Source of the DNA: Nocardiopsis metallicus
GTDB lineage: Bacteria > Actinomycetota > Actinomycetes > Streptosporangiales > Streptosporangiaceae
Reading direction: 5' to 3'
DNA length: 64,000 bases
Assembly: GCF_014201115.1 (NCBI RefSeq)
Contig: NZ_JACHDO010000001.1
Span: forward strand, 4,712,001-4,776,000
In this document: positions 34,057 through 44,278 of the stretch, piece after piece
Numbering within the stretch: position 1 is the stretch's first letter
Layout of the letters: each line of letters starts with the position of its first letter
Made by a program: the position numbers and the translations under genes
Notes under the pieces: model-generated
Seen by the model: the letters and a program-made list of their open reading frames with translations, nothing else
Databases searched by the model: none
What the model was told of the DNA's origin: nothing

Positions 34057-34256
34057 GATCGACTTTCGCGCAAGACTATAGGACGCTGTGTACCTTTCGG
34101 TAGGCCCCCTGACGAAGAATTCGGACCCGATCTCCGGAGTTTCCCGACATGTCACTCGCGAGGGACCGAAAATCCGCGATCCGCCCTCTGCCACGGAACA
34201 GCGACATCGGTATACTGAGCGGTCGCTCGCGCCAATACCACTCCCAGGGAGGCGAA

Positions 34257-35174
34257 GTGGCAGCCGACCCAATGCCGAACCACCAGGTCACACAGGATTT
34301 TCTGGCCAATTCCAGTGGTGGTCCCACCGTGCTGCGCATTCTGCTCGGCACCCAGCTGCGGCGCCTGCGCCAGGAGAAGGGTATTTCCCGGGAGGACGCC
34401 GGATACGCGATCCGCGCCTCCCACGCCAAGATCAGCCGAATGGAGCTCGGCCAGGTCAGTTTCAAACACCGCGACGTGGACGACCTGCTGAAACTGTACG
34501 GCGTGGAGGAGCCTGAGCAGCGCGAGGCGCTGGTCGGGATGATCTCCAGCGCCAACGCCCAGGGGTGGTGGCACAAGTACGGTGACGTGCTGCCGCAGTG
34601 GTTCGGCGTCTACGTGGGCCTGGAGGAGGCCGCGGCGGTGATCCGGACCTTCGAGGTGCAGTTCGTACCCGGCCTGCTCCAGACCGAGGGGTACGCCCGC
34701 TCGGTCATCCAGCTCTCCCGCACGGCGACCTCCGAGGAGGACGTGACCAGTCGTGTGAACATGCGCATGCATCGGCAACGGCGTTTCACCCAGGCCGAGG
34801 GCGAGCCACCGCGCCTGTGGGCGGTCATCGACGAGGCGGTCCTGCACCGCCCCTACGGGGACGCCGAAGTGATGCGGGAGCAGATCGAGCACCTCCTGGA
34901 GATGTCGCGCCGGCCCCACATCACGATCCAGATCGCGACGTTCGCCATGGGCGGCCACCCGGCCGCGGGCGGCCCCTTCAGCATCCTGCGGTTCCCCACG
35001 CCCCAGCTGCCCGACGTGGTCTACCTGGAGCAGCTGAACAGCGCGCTGTACTTCGACAAGTACGACGACACGAGCCGCTACGCGCAGACGATGGACCACC
35101 TCGCCACCCAGGCCCCGCTGCCGAGCGCCACCACGGAGATCCTCGAGCGCTTCCGCAAGCACTACGGCGGCTGA
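34257..35174 (+). CDS. XRE-family regulator with DUF5753 domain
   Basis: A 305-residue protein. GTG is chosen for its AGGGAGG ribosome site 4-5 bases upstream. The helix-turn-helix occupies residues about 27-80 (LRRLRQEKGISREDAGYAIRASHAKISRMELGQVSF). The rest is the DUF5753 domain (GWWHKYGDVLPQWFGVYVGLEEAA, FVPGLLQTEGYARSVI, YLEQLNSALYFDKYDD). This is the WhiJ-like regulator class, paired with DUF397 small proteins. The target is probably the shared element seen upstream of itself and of DUF397. A TATACT -10-like hexamer lies at 34211-34216. Confidence 0.93.
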   Translation: MAADPMPNHQVTQDFLANSSGGPTVLRILLGTQLRRLRQEKGISREDAGYAIRASHAKISRMELGQVSFKHRDVDDLLKLYGVEEPEQREALVGMISSANAQGWWHKYGDVLPQWFGVYVGLEEAAAVIRTFEVQFVPGLLQTEGYARSVIQLSRTATSEEDVTSRVNMRMHRQRRFTQAEGEPPRLWAVIDEAVLHRPYGDAEVMREQIEHLLEMSRRPHITIQIATFAMGGHPAAGGPFSILRFPTPQLPDVVYLEQLNSALYFDKYDDTSRYAQTMDHLATQAPLPSATTEILERFRKHYGG

Positions 35175-35613
35175 GCACACCCTCCGGCCAGCCCCGCCCC
35201 ACCCGTTCCACCCGGTTCGGTCAGGTCCGGACCGCTCCCCACCGCACACCCTGAGCCGCCCCGCGAACGCCCTGCGTACCCGCGGGGCCATTCTCATGTC
35301 CGCCTTCGGCCACGAGTGGGCAACAATCCTGGAACGCCGAACCATCGAGGGATCCGGCACGTTAGGCGTGACATGCGGTTCCACCTTCGCCCCGGCCCCA
35401 GGTGACGTACAGGCACTTACCGATGCAATCACGTATGCACGTGCATGCACTACGCTTTGGGCTCGCACGGGGACGAACGGACTGCCCCCGAAAACCCGTC
35501 CGTCCTGGGCCAGGGCGGACGGCGGTCAGGGTGGCCCGACCCTACGAGCACGGCGTGCCGGAGCCGCTGTGGACACCCCGCTCACGAGTCCCCGATGTTC
35601 CAGGAGGTTGAGG
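35175..35613. other. 439-base gap between the XRE and DUF397 genes
   Basis: No gene is supported here. It contains the second copy of the shared element (35416-35446) and therefore a separate promoter for DUF397. The stretch from 35260 to 35470 is less G+C-rich than its neighbours. Confidence 0.55.
35416..35446. promoter_or_regulatory. Shared element, copy 2 (DUF397 promoter)
   Basis: CTTACCGATGCAATCACGT followed by the perfect palindrome ATGCACGTGCAT (35435-35446). It aligns with the copy at 34026-34056 with one base difference in spacing. It lies 168-198 bases before the DUF397 start. Confidence 0.6.
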
Positions 35614-35847
35614 ATGCACCCGATCTACAACGGCGTCCCCGCGGACCGGTTGAAGGTCGTATGGACCAAGAGCAGTTGGAGTAACCCGGACGGGAACTGC
35701 GTGGAGGTGGCGGAGCTCCCCGGCGGCGACATCGCCGTCCGCAACTCCCGGGACCCCGAGGGCCCCGCACTGGTCTACACGCCCGCGGAGATCAGGGCGT
35801 TCGTCCGCGGCGCCAAGACCGGCGAGTTCGACGCACTCATCGACTGA
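35614..35847 (+). CDS. DUF397 small regulatory-partner protein
   Basis: A 77-residue protein with ATG start and an AGGAGG ribosome site. It has the DUF397 hallmarks: VVWTKSSWSNPDGNCVEVAE, then IAVRNSRDPEGPALVYTPAEIRAFV. DUF397 proteins work with XRE/DUF5753 regulators, probably as anti-repressors or toxin-antitoxin-like partners. This one lies downstream of the XRE gene under its own promoter with the same element. No other partner is needed to explain the locus. Confidence 0.93.
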   Translation: MHPIYNGVPADRLKVVWTKSSWSNPDGNCVEVAELPGGDIAVRNSRDPEGPALVYTPAEIRAFVRGAKTGEFDALID

Positions 35848-35965
35848 CCCGGCTCCCCCGGATCCGACACCCCGGGATCCGGACCACGGATCCCACACCC
35901 CAGACCCTCCCCGGAATCCCCCGCCCTGGGCACCTCTTCCCCCACCGGCAGACCAGCCCAGGAAA

Positions 35966-36038
35966 CGTGTCCGCGCCGTCAGCCGCGCGGTCGACCCCGT
36001 CCCGTGGCGGCTGTGTTTCCGTCCACGGCGCGGACACG
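35966..36038. repeat. Inverted repeat with 14-bp arms
   Basis: CGTGTCCGCGCCGT (35966-35979) and ACGGCGCGGACACG (36025-36038) are perfect complements with 45 bases between. It abuts the terminator hairpin and may act with it between the DUF397 and kamA genes, which converge. Confidence 0.7.
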
Positions 36039-36040
36039 AA

Positions 36041-36073
36041 CGGAGCCCGGCACCTACCAGGTGCCGGGCTCCG
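36041..36073. terminator. Strong hairpin between DUF397 and kamA
   Basis: CGGAGCCCGGCACCT (36041-36055) and AGGTGCCGGGCTCCG (36059-36073) form a perfect 15-bp stem with a 3-base loop. It lies between the ends of two converging genes and probably serves both. Confidence 0.8.
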
Positions 36074-36140
36074 TGTGCTACCGCCGCACAGCCTCACTAC
36101 CGCCTTCGCGGCCTGACTGTTCGGCTACCCCGCCAGCGCG

Positions 36141-37502
<1,362 letters not shown>

Positions 37503-37939
37503 GCCTCTCCTCTCCTGCGGTTGAACAGGGGCCCTCCATGGTGAAGGAGGGCAGCCCTGAACCGGTGGTTCCGGCATACGGGTACCGGGGAGACCACCGT
37601 GGGATGAAATTCGGTTATCAGCTGTGCTCGGAGTGTTGCCAGTGACCGAGCCAGCGAGCGGATATACCCCGACTAGGGGATTTGTACCCACTCTGCGCAA
37701 TATCCAGCCCTGACCTGGACATACTGGAAGTATCCTCGCATGGGTGCGCGAAGGTGCCGTCCGCAGGCGGAGCGAGGACGACCCGATAGCGTGTCACCAC
37801 ACCACCCGCACAGCCCCTGAGGGCGTGCTCACCCCTGCCGCGAAACCGTGCTGGCACCCGTGAGACCGACCCGTACCGAGCTGCGCGAACGGCACACACT
37901 ACCCGCCCGCCGAACACCAACCGACCGTGTGAGGAAGCT
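37503..37939. other. 437-base divergent region between kamA and plsX
   Basis: It carries the promoters of both genes. Close to kamA there is a hairpin (GCCCTCC at 37531-37537 with GGAGGGC at 37546-37552) about 30 bases before its start, a possible leader control. The part from 37600 to 37740 is lower in G+C. No further gene is supported. Confidence 0.5.
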
Positions 37940-39022
37940 GTGACTGGCACAACCGACGCGGACTCCCCGGTCCCGCGTACGCCACCGCCGATCATCGCGG
38001 TGGACGCCATGGGCGGAGACAACGCGCCCCGCGAGATCGTGCGCGGCGCCGTCATGGCCGTGCGCGACCTGGGCCTGCGGGTCCTGCTCGTGGGGCGGCG
38101 GACCGAGATCGCCGCCATGCTCGCCGAGGAGGGCGCCCTGCGCGACATCCCGGTGGTGCACGCCGAGGACGACATAGCGATGCACGAGGGGGCGCTGGCC
38201 AGCTGGCGGCGGCCCCGCTCCAGCGCCGCGGTGGCCTGCCGGCTGATCCGCCGGGGCGACGCGCACGCCCTGGTGTCCGCGGGCTCCACCGGCGGGATCG
38301 TGGCCACCTCCACGGTGCGGCTGCGCACCCAGCCGGGTGTACTGCGCCCGGCTCTGGCGGTGACCCTTCCCACCGAACCGGTGCCGACGATCATGGTGGA
38401 CGCGGGGGCCAACGCCGACGCCAAGCCGGAGATGCTGGTCCAGTTCGCGCACCTGGGCTGCGCCTACTCGCAGACCGCCTTCGGGGTCGAACGGCCCCGC
38501 GTGGGCGTGCTCAACATCGGTTCGGAGCCGGGCAAGGGCAACAAGCTCGTCCGCAGGGCCAGCGAGATGCTGGCCGCCCTGGCGGAGGGCTCGGAGACCA
38601 TGGACTTCCGCGGCAACATCGAGGGCCACGACCTTTTCCGGGGGAAGGTCGACGTGGTGGTCACCGACGGCCACAGCGGCAACGTGGCGCTCAAGACCAT
38701 CGAGGGGACCGCGGCCTTCACCCTGAACGCCGTGAAGGAGGCGCTCACCTCCTCCACCATGGCCAAGGCGGGGGCGATGCTCCAGCGCGGCGCCCTGCGC
38801 AAGCTCCGGGAGCGCTTCGACAGTGAGACCTACGGTGGTGCGGCCCTGCTGGGCCTCAACGGCACGGTGGTCATCGCCCACGGCGACAGCCATCCCGAGG
38901 GCGTCGCGCACGCCTGCCAGCTCGCCCACGACCTGTCGGGCGGTCGGATAGGAGAACAGATCCGCCGCCGGGTGCCGCACCGCTCCCCCCACTGGCTGCA
39001 CCGGCGCACCGAGGACCGCTGA
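37940..39022 (+). CDS. plsX: Phosphate acyltransferase PlsX
   Basis: A 360-residue enzyme with GTG start after GAGGAAG. The N-terminal AVDAMGGDNAPREIVRGA motif is the family signature, and the active-site region SAGSTGGIVATST (residues about 115) and GNIEGHDLF, VVTDGHSGNVALKT are present. It turns acyl-ACP into acyl phosphate for phospholipid synthesis. Unlike many bacteria, no fapR, rpmF, fabD or acpP gene is adjacent; it is followed by a converging phosphatase gene. Actinomycetes often hold a second, dispersed plsX, so this could be an additional paralogue. Confidence 0.9.
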   Translation: MTGTTDADSPVPRTPPPIIAVDAMGGDNAPREIVRGAVMAVRDLGLRVLLVGRRTEIAAMLAEEGALRDIPVVHAEDDIAMHEGALASWRRPRSSAAVACRLIRRGDAHALVSAGSTGGIVATSTVRLRTQPGVLRPALAVTLPTEPVPTIMVDAGANADAKPEMLVQFAHLGCAYSQTAFGVERPRVGVLNIGSEPGKGNKLVRRASEMLAALAEGSETMDFRGNIEGHDLFRGKVDVVVTDGHSGNVALKTIEGTAAFTLNAVKEALTSSTMAKAGAMLQRGALRKLRERFDSETYGGAALLGLNGTVVIAHGDSHPEGVAHACQLAHDLSGGRIGEQIRRRVPHRSPHWLHRRTEDR

Positions 39023-39042
39023 CCCGTGCGCCGAGTCATCTG

Positions 39043-39519
39043 TCAGGGCTCGAAGCGCCGCACGTAGGCCTCCTGTTCCGGGGTCTCCACCGCGTGCGGG
39101 GAGTAGTGTTCGCGCACGTAGGCCACCGCCTCCTCCGGCGGGACCCCGTCGAGCACCGCCAGGCAGGACAGGGCGGTCCCGGTCCTGCCCCGCCCGCCCA
39201 GGCAGGCCAGCTCCACCCGTTCCCGGCCCGCCCGTTCCAGTGCCTCCCGGAAGCGCGCCAGAGCCTGCGCGTCATCGGTGGGCAGCCCGAAGTCCTCCCA
39301 GGGCACCCAGTGGTTGGTCCAGCTGAGGGTCGGCGGCGCGTGGTCCAGCAGGTACAGCCCGAACTCCGGGTGCGGCCCCGCCGGGAGCGGGTAGCCCAGG
39401 CCCCGGCCGCGGACCAGCCGCCCCGAGGGCAGGCGCAGCACGCCCGGGGCCGCCGGGTCCCACAGCCCGCCCCGCGGCTCGTTCTTCGGGTCATTGGGTT
39501 CACTCGTCCGGTGGTTCAT
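39043..39519 (-). CDS. Protein-tyrosine-phosphatase-like protein
   Basis: A 158-residue single-domain protein; ATG start at 39519. The active-site loop is C-x5-R: VELACLGGRGRTGTALSCLAVL (Cys and Arg in the right spacing). The rest has a WVPWEDFGLPTD strand and a PPEEAVAYVREHYSPHAVETPEQEAYV C-terminus, typical of actinobacterial cyclin-dependent-kinase-inhibitor-type or DSP-like phosphatases. The substrate is unknown. It faces plsX tail to tail and is divergent from argS with 98 bases between. Confidence 0.85.
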   Translation of the reverse strand: MNHRTSEPNDPKNEPRGGLWDPAAPGVLRLPSGRLVRGRGLGYPLPAGPHPEFGLYLLDHAPPTLSWTNHWVPWEDFGLPTDDAQALARFREALERAGRERVELACLGGRGRTGTALSCLAVLDGVPPEEAVAYVREHYSPHAVETPEQEAYVRRFEP

Positions 39520-39617
39520 GCGGGGAGCGTATCCGGCGTCCCCCGCGCTCCACAGGGACCGTGTGACCTGTTTGCCAGCTGTCGGGAAGGGCATGCCCGG
39601 TCGGTAGGCTTAGGGGT

Positions 39618-41363
39618 ATGGCCGACCCGCAGGAAGTACTCTCGCGACGGGTCCAGTCCGCTCTCGGCGCCGCCTTCGGCCCCGAGTACGCCGACACCGA
39701 CCCCGTCATCCGCCCGTCCCAGTTCGCTGACTACCAGGCGAACGCCGCACTCGCGCTCGCCAAGCGCCTGGGCCGAAAGCCCCGCGAGGTCTCCGCGGCG
39801 ATCATGGAGCACCTCGACGTGTCCGACGTCTGCCGCGACGTCGAGGTCAGCGGGCCGGGCTTCATCAACCTCACGCTCCGCGAGGACTGGATCGCCGAGC
39901 AGACCCGTCAGCTCCTCGACGACCCCCGCGTGGGTGTGCCGCTCCAGGAGCGCCTGAACATCCCGCTCGACTACTCCGCGCCCAACGTGGCCAAGGAGAT
40001 GCACGTCGGGCACCTGCGCACCACCGTGGTCGGCGACTCCCTGGCGCGGACCCTGGAGTTCCTGGGCCACAACGTCATCCGACAGAACCACATCGGTGAC
40101 TGGGGCACCCCCTTCGGCATGCTCATCGAGCACCTGCTGGAGGTCGGTGAGGAGTCCGCCGACGCCGACCTGCTCACCACCGACCCCAACGCCTTCTACC
40201 AGGCGGCCCGGACCAAGTTCGACTCCTCCGGCGAGGGCGAGGACGAGTTCGCCGCCCGCGCGCGCCGCCGGGTGGTCGCCCTCCAGGGCGGCGACGGGGA
40301 GACACTGCGCCTGTGGCGCAAGCTGGTGGGTCTTTCCAAGGTCTACTTCAACAAGGTCTACACCAAGCTCGGCGTCACCCTCACCGACGACGACCTCGCC
40401 GGGGAGAGCAGCTACAACGCGGTGCTCGCCGACGTCTGCGACGAGCTCGAGGCCAAGGGCATCGCCGAGGTCAGCGACGGCGCGCTGTGCGTGTTCCTGG
40501 AGGGCTTCACCGGCCGCGAGGACAAGCCGGTGCCGCTGATCATCCGCAAGAGCGACGGCGGCTACGGCTACGCCACCACGGACCTGGCGACCGTGCGCTA
40601 CCGGGTGGACGACCTCAAGGCCGACCGCATCCTGTACGTGGTCGGCGCCCCGCAGGCCATGCACTTCAAGATGGTGTGGGCCACCGCCGGCAAGGCCGGC
40701 TGGCTGCCGGACAGCGTCGAGACCACGCACGTGCAGATCGGCAACGTGTTGGGCCCGGACGGCAAGATCCTGCGTACCCGCAGCGGCCAGCCGGTCCGGC
40801 TCATGCAGCTGCTGGACGAGGCGATCGAGCGGGCCGCGGCCGTGGTCGCGCAGAACCGCCCCGACCTCGACGCCGAGCAGCAGGCGGAGATCGCCTACAA
40901 GGTCGGCATCGGCGCGGTGAAGTACGCGGACCTGTCGGTCTCGCACGACACCGAGTACGTGTTCGACTTCGACCGCATGCTGGCGCTGACCGGCAACACG
41001 GGCCCGTACCTGCAGTACGCGCAGGCCCGGATCCGCTCCATCTTCCGCAAGGGCGGGGTGGACCCGCAGGCGATCGACGGGCGGATCAGCGTGGCCGAGG
41101 GCGCCGAGCGCGACCTCGCGCTCAAGCTGCTGGGCTTCGGCGCGGTGGTGGAGCAGGTCGGCGACCACCTCCAGCCGCACCGCCTGTCCACGTACCTGTT
41201 CGAGCTGGCGCAGAACCTCACGGCGTTCTACGAGCACTGCCCGGTGCTGACCGCCGGGACCGAGGCCGAGCGCGAGTCGCGGCTGGCGCTGGTCTCCGTG
41301 GCACTGCGCGTGCTGGTCCAGGGGCTGGAGCTGCTCGGCGTGGAGTCGCCCGAGTACATGTAG
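39618..41363 (+). CDS. argS: Arginine-tRNA ligase
   Basis: A 581-residue class I synthetase. The ATG fixes the N-terminal additional domain (ADPQEVLSRRVQSALGAAFG), and the HIGH-like motif is HVGH in APNVAKEMHVGHLRTTVVGDS (about residue 130). The C-terminal DALR anticodon-binding domain includes TGPYLQYAQARIRSI and the family-ending PEYM. It charges tRNA-Arg. It is monocistronic, ending in a hairpin. Confidence 0.97.
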   Translation: MADPQEVLSRRVQSALGAAFGPEYADTDPVIRPSQFADYQANAALALAKRLGRKPREVSAAIMEHLDVSDVCRDVEVSGPGFINLTLREDWIAEQTRQLLDDPRVGVPLQERLNIPLDYSAPNVAKEMHVGHLRTTVVGDSLARTLEFLGHNVIRQNHIGDWGTPFGMLIEHLLEVGEESADADLLTTDPNAFYQAARTKFDSSGEGEDEFAARARRRVVALQGGDGETLRLWRKLVGLSKVYFNKVYTKLGVTLTDDDLAGESSYNAVLADVCDELEAKGIAEVSDGALCVFLEGFTGREDKPVPLIIRKSDGGYGYATTDLATVRYRVDDLKADRILYVVGAPQAMHFKMVWATAGKAGWLPDSVETTHVQIGNVLGPDGKILRTRSGQPVRLMQLLDEAIERAAAVVAQNRPDLDAEQQAEIAYKVGIGAVKYADLSVSHDTEYVFDFDRMLALTGNTGPYLQYAQARIRSIFRKGGVDPQAIDGRISVAEGAERDLALKLLGFGAVVEQVGDHLQPHRLSTYLFELAQNLTAFYEHCPVLTAGTEAERESRLALVSVALRVLVQGLELLGVESPEYM

Positions 41364-41696
41364 CCGTAGGCAGCGGTATCCGGAGCAGACGAAGGAGGGT
41401 CGGGGCCCAGCGCCCCGGCCCTCCTGTCGTATGCGCGGCTCGTGTGCGCGGAGGGCGGCCGGAACCCCGCTCCCCCGATGGCCGGAACCGGCCGCGGGCG
41501 GGGTCGCCGAAGCAGCTCGGACAGCACACATGAATAGGCCGATCTGCCTTGTCGGAGGCGGTTCGAGCACCTTCCCGAAAAGCCCGAGTCGAATGTCTCT
41601 GCGCAGGTCAGGCCGGAACTCGGGGTTCCGGTGGCGCATCAGACCTAAAGTGTGTGGACGTTTGCCGCATACAGGACATAAAGGGAGTTTTCACCT
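41364..41696. other. 333-base gap after argS
   Basis: A terminator hairpin lies at 41393-41425. The remaining sequence up to the YceI gene is promoter-like and shows no supported gene. Confidence 0.5.
41393..41425. terminator. Hairpin terminator of argS
   Basis: AGGAGGGTCGGGGC (41393-41406) pairs with GCCCCGGCCCTCCT (41412-41425) except for one mismatch, with a 5-base loop, 30 bases past the argS stop. Confidence 0.8.
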
Positions 41697-42302
41697 ATGA
41701 CATCCACCCCCGCGGAGTTCAGCCCGGGCCCCGGTACCTGGCACCTCGACCCGTTGCACTCCAGCCTGATCTTCGTCGCCCACTACCTGCGTTTCGGCCG
41801 GGTTCAGGGCACCTTCGGCCAGGCCGAGGGGCAGGTCCGGGTGGCCGAGGACCCCGCCCGGTCCTCGGTATCCGTCGCGATCGACGCCACCAGCGTCAAC
41901 ACCGGGGTCAACGCGCGCGACGCGCACCTGCGCTCCCCCGACTTCCTGGACGTGCGCCAGCACCCGCAGATCCGCTTCACCTCCACCGGTTTAGAGCAGA
42001 CCAGACGGCACGACTCCTTCCGCCTGCGCGGCGACCTCGAGATCCGCGGCAGGCAGGTCCCGGTCAGCCTGAGTTCGGAGTGGGTGGGCGACGCCCCCGA
42101 CCTCGGCTCCCCCGACGACACCCACGGCCACTACTTCTCCGCCACCACCCGGATCAGCCTGTCCGACTTCGGGGTCGGCGACGGCGGATCGACGCCCTGG
42201 GGCGGGCGGGTCGTGGGCGACACCGTGGACATCGTGCTGGAGGTGCGCCTACAGAACCAGGACCCCGCGCCCTTCCTCAAACAGATCGGGCACACCCCCT
42301 GA
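41697..42302 (+). CDS. YceI-family lipid-binding protein
   Basis: A 201-residue protein with ATG start and a GGGAG ribosome site 9 bases upstream. The family pattern is clear: GTWHLDPLHSSLIFVAHYL, VAIDATSVNTGVNARDAHLRSPDFLDV and the FTSTG/LRGDLEIRG strands. YceI proteins form lipocalin-like barrels that hold isoprenoid chains. No signal peptide is seen, so this copy is cytoplasmic. It is monocistronic. Confidence 0.93.
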   Translation: MTSTPAEFSPGPGTWHLDPLHSSLIFVAHYLRFGRVQGTFGQAEGQVRVAEDPARSSVSVAIDATSVNTGVNARDAHLRSPDFLDVRQHPQIRFTSTGLEQTRRHDSFRLRGDLEIRGRQVPVSLSSEWVGDAPDLGSPDDTHGHYFSATTRISLSDFGVGDGGSTPWGGRVVGDTVDIVLEVRLQNQDPAPFLKQIGHTP

Positions 42303-42423
42303 TCACACGGGTCGGGGCATGTGCCCGATCCTCCGGTCCGTCGGCAGGGCCACCGGCGGGAACCACCCGCACGGCCACCTCAGCCGCGGAGCACAGGTAC
42401 CTCAGCCGCTGGGGACAACCGCA

Positions 42424-43350
42424 TCAGCCCTTGAGCAGGGCCTCGACCTCGTCCCGCGAGGCCATCGAGGAGCTGGCTCCGTGCCGTCCCACGGAGATCG
42501 CGGCCGCCGCCGCGGCGAACTCCATCGCCTCCCGCGCCGACCGGCCCTCCGCCCGGGCCACCGCGAACGAACCGCAGAAGGTGTCCCCGGCCGCGGTGGT
42601 GTCCACCGCTTCCACGCGAAGCGCCGGAACACGCACCGGCTCCTCACCGCGGCGCCCGTACAGCGAGCCGTCCTCGCCCAGCGTCAGCAGTACCTCGGGC
42701 ACCCTCTCCAGCAGCGACGCCAGCGCGGCGTACGGCTCGGTGTGCCCGGTGATCGCCGCTGCCTCGTGCTGGTTGGGCACCAGGACGTCCACGTTCTCCA
42801 GCAGCTCCTCCGGGAGATCGCGCGCGGGGGCGGGCGTCAGGTAGACCGGGACGCCCAACCCGCGACCCAGGCGGGCCCCGGCGACCACCGCGTGCATGGG
42901 CAGCTCCAGCTGGAGCAGCAGCGCCGCGGACCCGGCCACCAGCGCCTCGTCGCCCTCGGCGACCCCGGCCTCGCCGTTGGCCCCGGGGACGACGATGATG
43001 CGGTTGCCGCCGCGACCGTCCACGACGATGTGGGCGACCCCGGACACCCCGGGGACCGTGCGCAGCCCGGAGGCGTCGATCCCGTCGGCCACCAGGTTGG
43101 CGCGCAGTTCGGTGCCGAAGGCGTCGTCGCCGACCGCCCCGAGGAAGGTCACGTCGGCCCCGGCCCGCGCGGCCGCCACCGCCTGGTTGGCGCCCTTGCC
43201 GCCGGGGACCTGCCGGAAGTCGGTGCCGGTGACGGTCTCGCCGCCGCCGGGCACCTCGTCCACGTAGGCCACCAGGTCCATGTTGACGCTGCCGAATACG
43301 GCGAGACGCGGTGCTGCGGAGCTCACTTCGTTACTCACTTCGCTGTTCAC
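42424..43350 (-). CDS. rbsK: Ribokinase (PfkB family)
   Basis: A 308-residue kinase starting at GTG. The PfkB signatures are present: GGKGANQAVAAARAGADVTFLGAVGDD (about residue 50) and DTTAAGDTFCGSFAVA with the catalytic Asp (about 245). Ribokinase phosphorylates ribose at O5. The first residues (NSEVSNEVSS) are unusual and rich in Ser. No ribose transporter or repressor is nearby, so the precise sugar is assigned by family only. Confidence 0.92.
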   Translation of the reverse strand: MNSEVSNEVSSAAPRLAVFGSVNMDLVAYVDEVPGGGETVTGTDFRQVPGGKGANQAVAAARAGADVTFLGAVGDDAFGTELRANLVADGIDASGLRTVPGVSGVAHIVVDGRGGNRIIVVPGANGEAGVAEGDEALVAGSAALLLQLELPMHAVVAGARLGRGLGVPVYLTPAPARDLPEELLENVDVLVPNQHEAAAITGHTEPYAALASLLERVPEVLLTLGEDGSLYGRRGEEPVRVPALRVEAVDTTAAGDTFCGSFAVARAEGRSAREAMEFAAAAAAISVGRHGASSSMASRDEVEALLKG

Positions 43351-43407
43351 TGCTCGGGGTTTCCCGGGTCTTCGACCGGGTCACGAGTCGGGTTCTCTGG
43401 CTCTACG

Positions 43408-43458
43408 GCCGGGTCACTTCTCGGGCCGGGCCACTACTTGGACCGGATCACTTCTTGG
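43408..43458. repeat. Three tandem 17-bp repeats between xthA and rbsK
   Basis: GCCGGGTCACTTCTCGG, GCCGGGCCACTACTTGG and ACCGGATCACTTCTTGG lie end to end. A weaker fourth copy lies just left (about 43375). The third unit covers the end of the xthA coding region, so its stop codon (43448-43450) lies within the repeat. They sit in the 97-base rbsK promoter region. Confidence 0.7.
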
Positions 43459-44278
43459 ATTGGGGCCGGTCGACCGGCTGGCTGTCGGCACCGTCGAGGG
43501 CGACGATCACCGGGGCGTGGTCGGAGGCGCCCTTGCCCTTGCGCTCCTCGCGGTCGATGCTCGCTCCGGTCACCCTGGCCCGCAGCGCGGGCGAGGCGAG
43601 CACGAAGTCGATGCGCATGCCCTTGCGCTTGGGGAAGGCCAGCCCCTTGTAGTCCCAGTACGTGTACACGCCGGGTCCGGGGGTGTACTCGCGCACCACC
43701 TCGGCGAAGCCCGCGTCCACCAGCTTGGCGAAGGCGGCCCGCTCGGGTTCGGTGACGTGGGTCAGCCCCTCGAAGGCGGCCATGTCCCAGACGTCGTCGT
43801 CCTGCGGCGCGATGTTGAAGTCGCCGACGTAGGCGATCTGCGCTTCGGGGTCCTCGGCCAGGCGTGCGGCGCCCCCCTCGCGCAGGGCCTCCAGCCAGCG
43901 GAGCTTGTAGGCGTAGTGGGGGTGGTCGACCTCACGGCCGTTGGGCACGTACAGGCTCCACACCTGGACGCCGCCGCAGGTGGCCGCGATGGCGCGGGCC
44001 TCGCGCTCCTCGGGGTCACCGAAGCCGGGCTGCCCGGGGAAGCCGATCCGGACGTCCTCCAGCCCCACCCGCGAGGCGATCGCGACCCCGTTCCACTGGG
44101 AGAGGCCGTGGTGGGCGACCTCGTACCCGCGGTCGGTGAAGACCGACTCGGGGAACTGGTCGTCGCGGGCCTTGGTCTCCTGCATGGCGAGGACGTCGAC
44201 GTCGCTTCGGTCCAACCAGTCGCCGATCCGCTCGGCCCTGGCGCGGCTGCTGTTCACATTCCATGTCGCGATACGCAC
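43448..44278 (-). CDS. xthA: Exodeoxyribonuclease III (AP endonuclease)
   Basis: A 276-residue enzyme; GTG at 44278 matches the conserved beginning VRIATWNVNS, though TTG at 44284 is in frame. Family motifs are ATWNVNS, LAMQETK (metal Glu), YVPNGR, VGDFNIAP and the terminal SDHAPV. It cleaves DNA at abasic sites and has 3' exonuclease activity in base-excision repair. No ribosome site is strong. It is divergent from an acyl-CoA dehydrogenase gene. Confidence 0.94.
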   Translation of the reverse strand: MRIATWNVNSSRARAERIGDWLDRSDVDVLAMQETKARDDQFPESVFTDRGYEVAHHGLSQWNGVAIASRVGLEDVRIGFPGQPGFGDPEEREARAIAATCGGVQVWSLYVPNGREVDHPHYAYKLRWLEALREGGAARLAEDPEAQIAYVGDFNIAPQDDDVWDMAAFEGLTHVTEPERAAFAKLVDAGFAEVVREYTPGPGVYTYWDYKGLAFPKRKGMRIDFVLASPALRARVTGASIDREERKGKGASDHAPVIVALDGADSQPVDRPQSKK

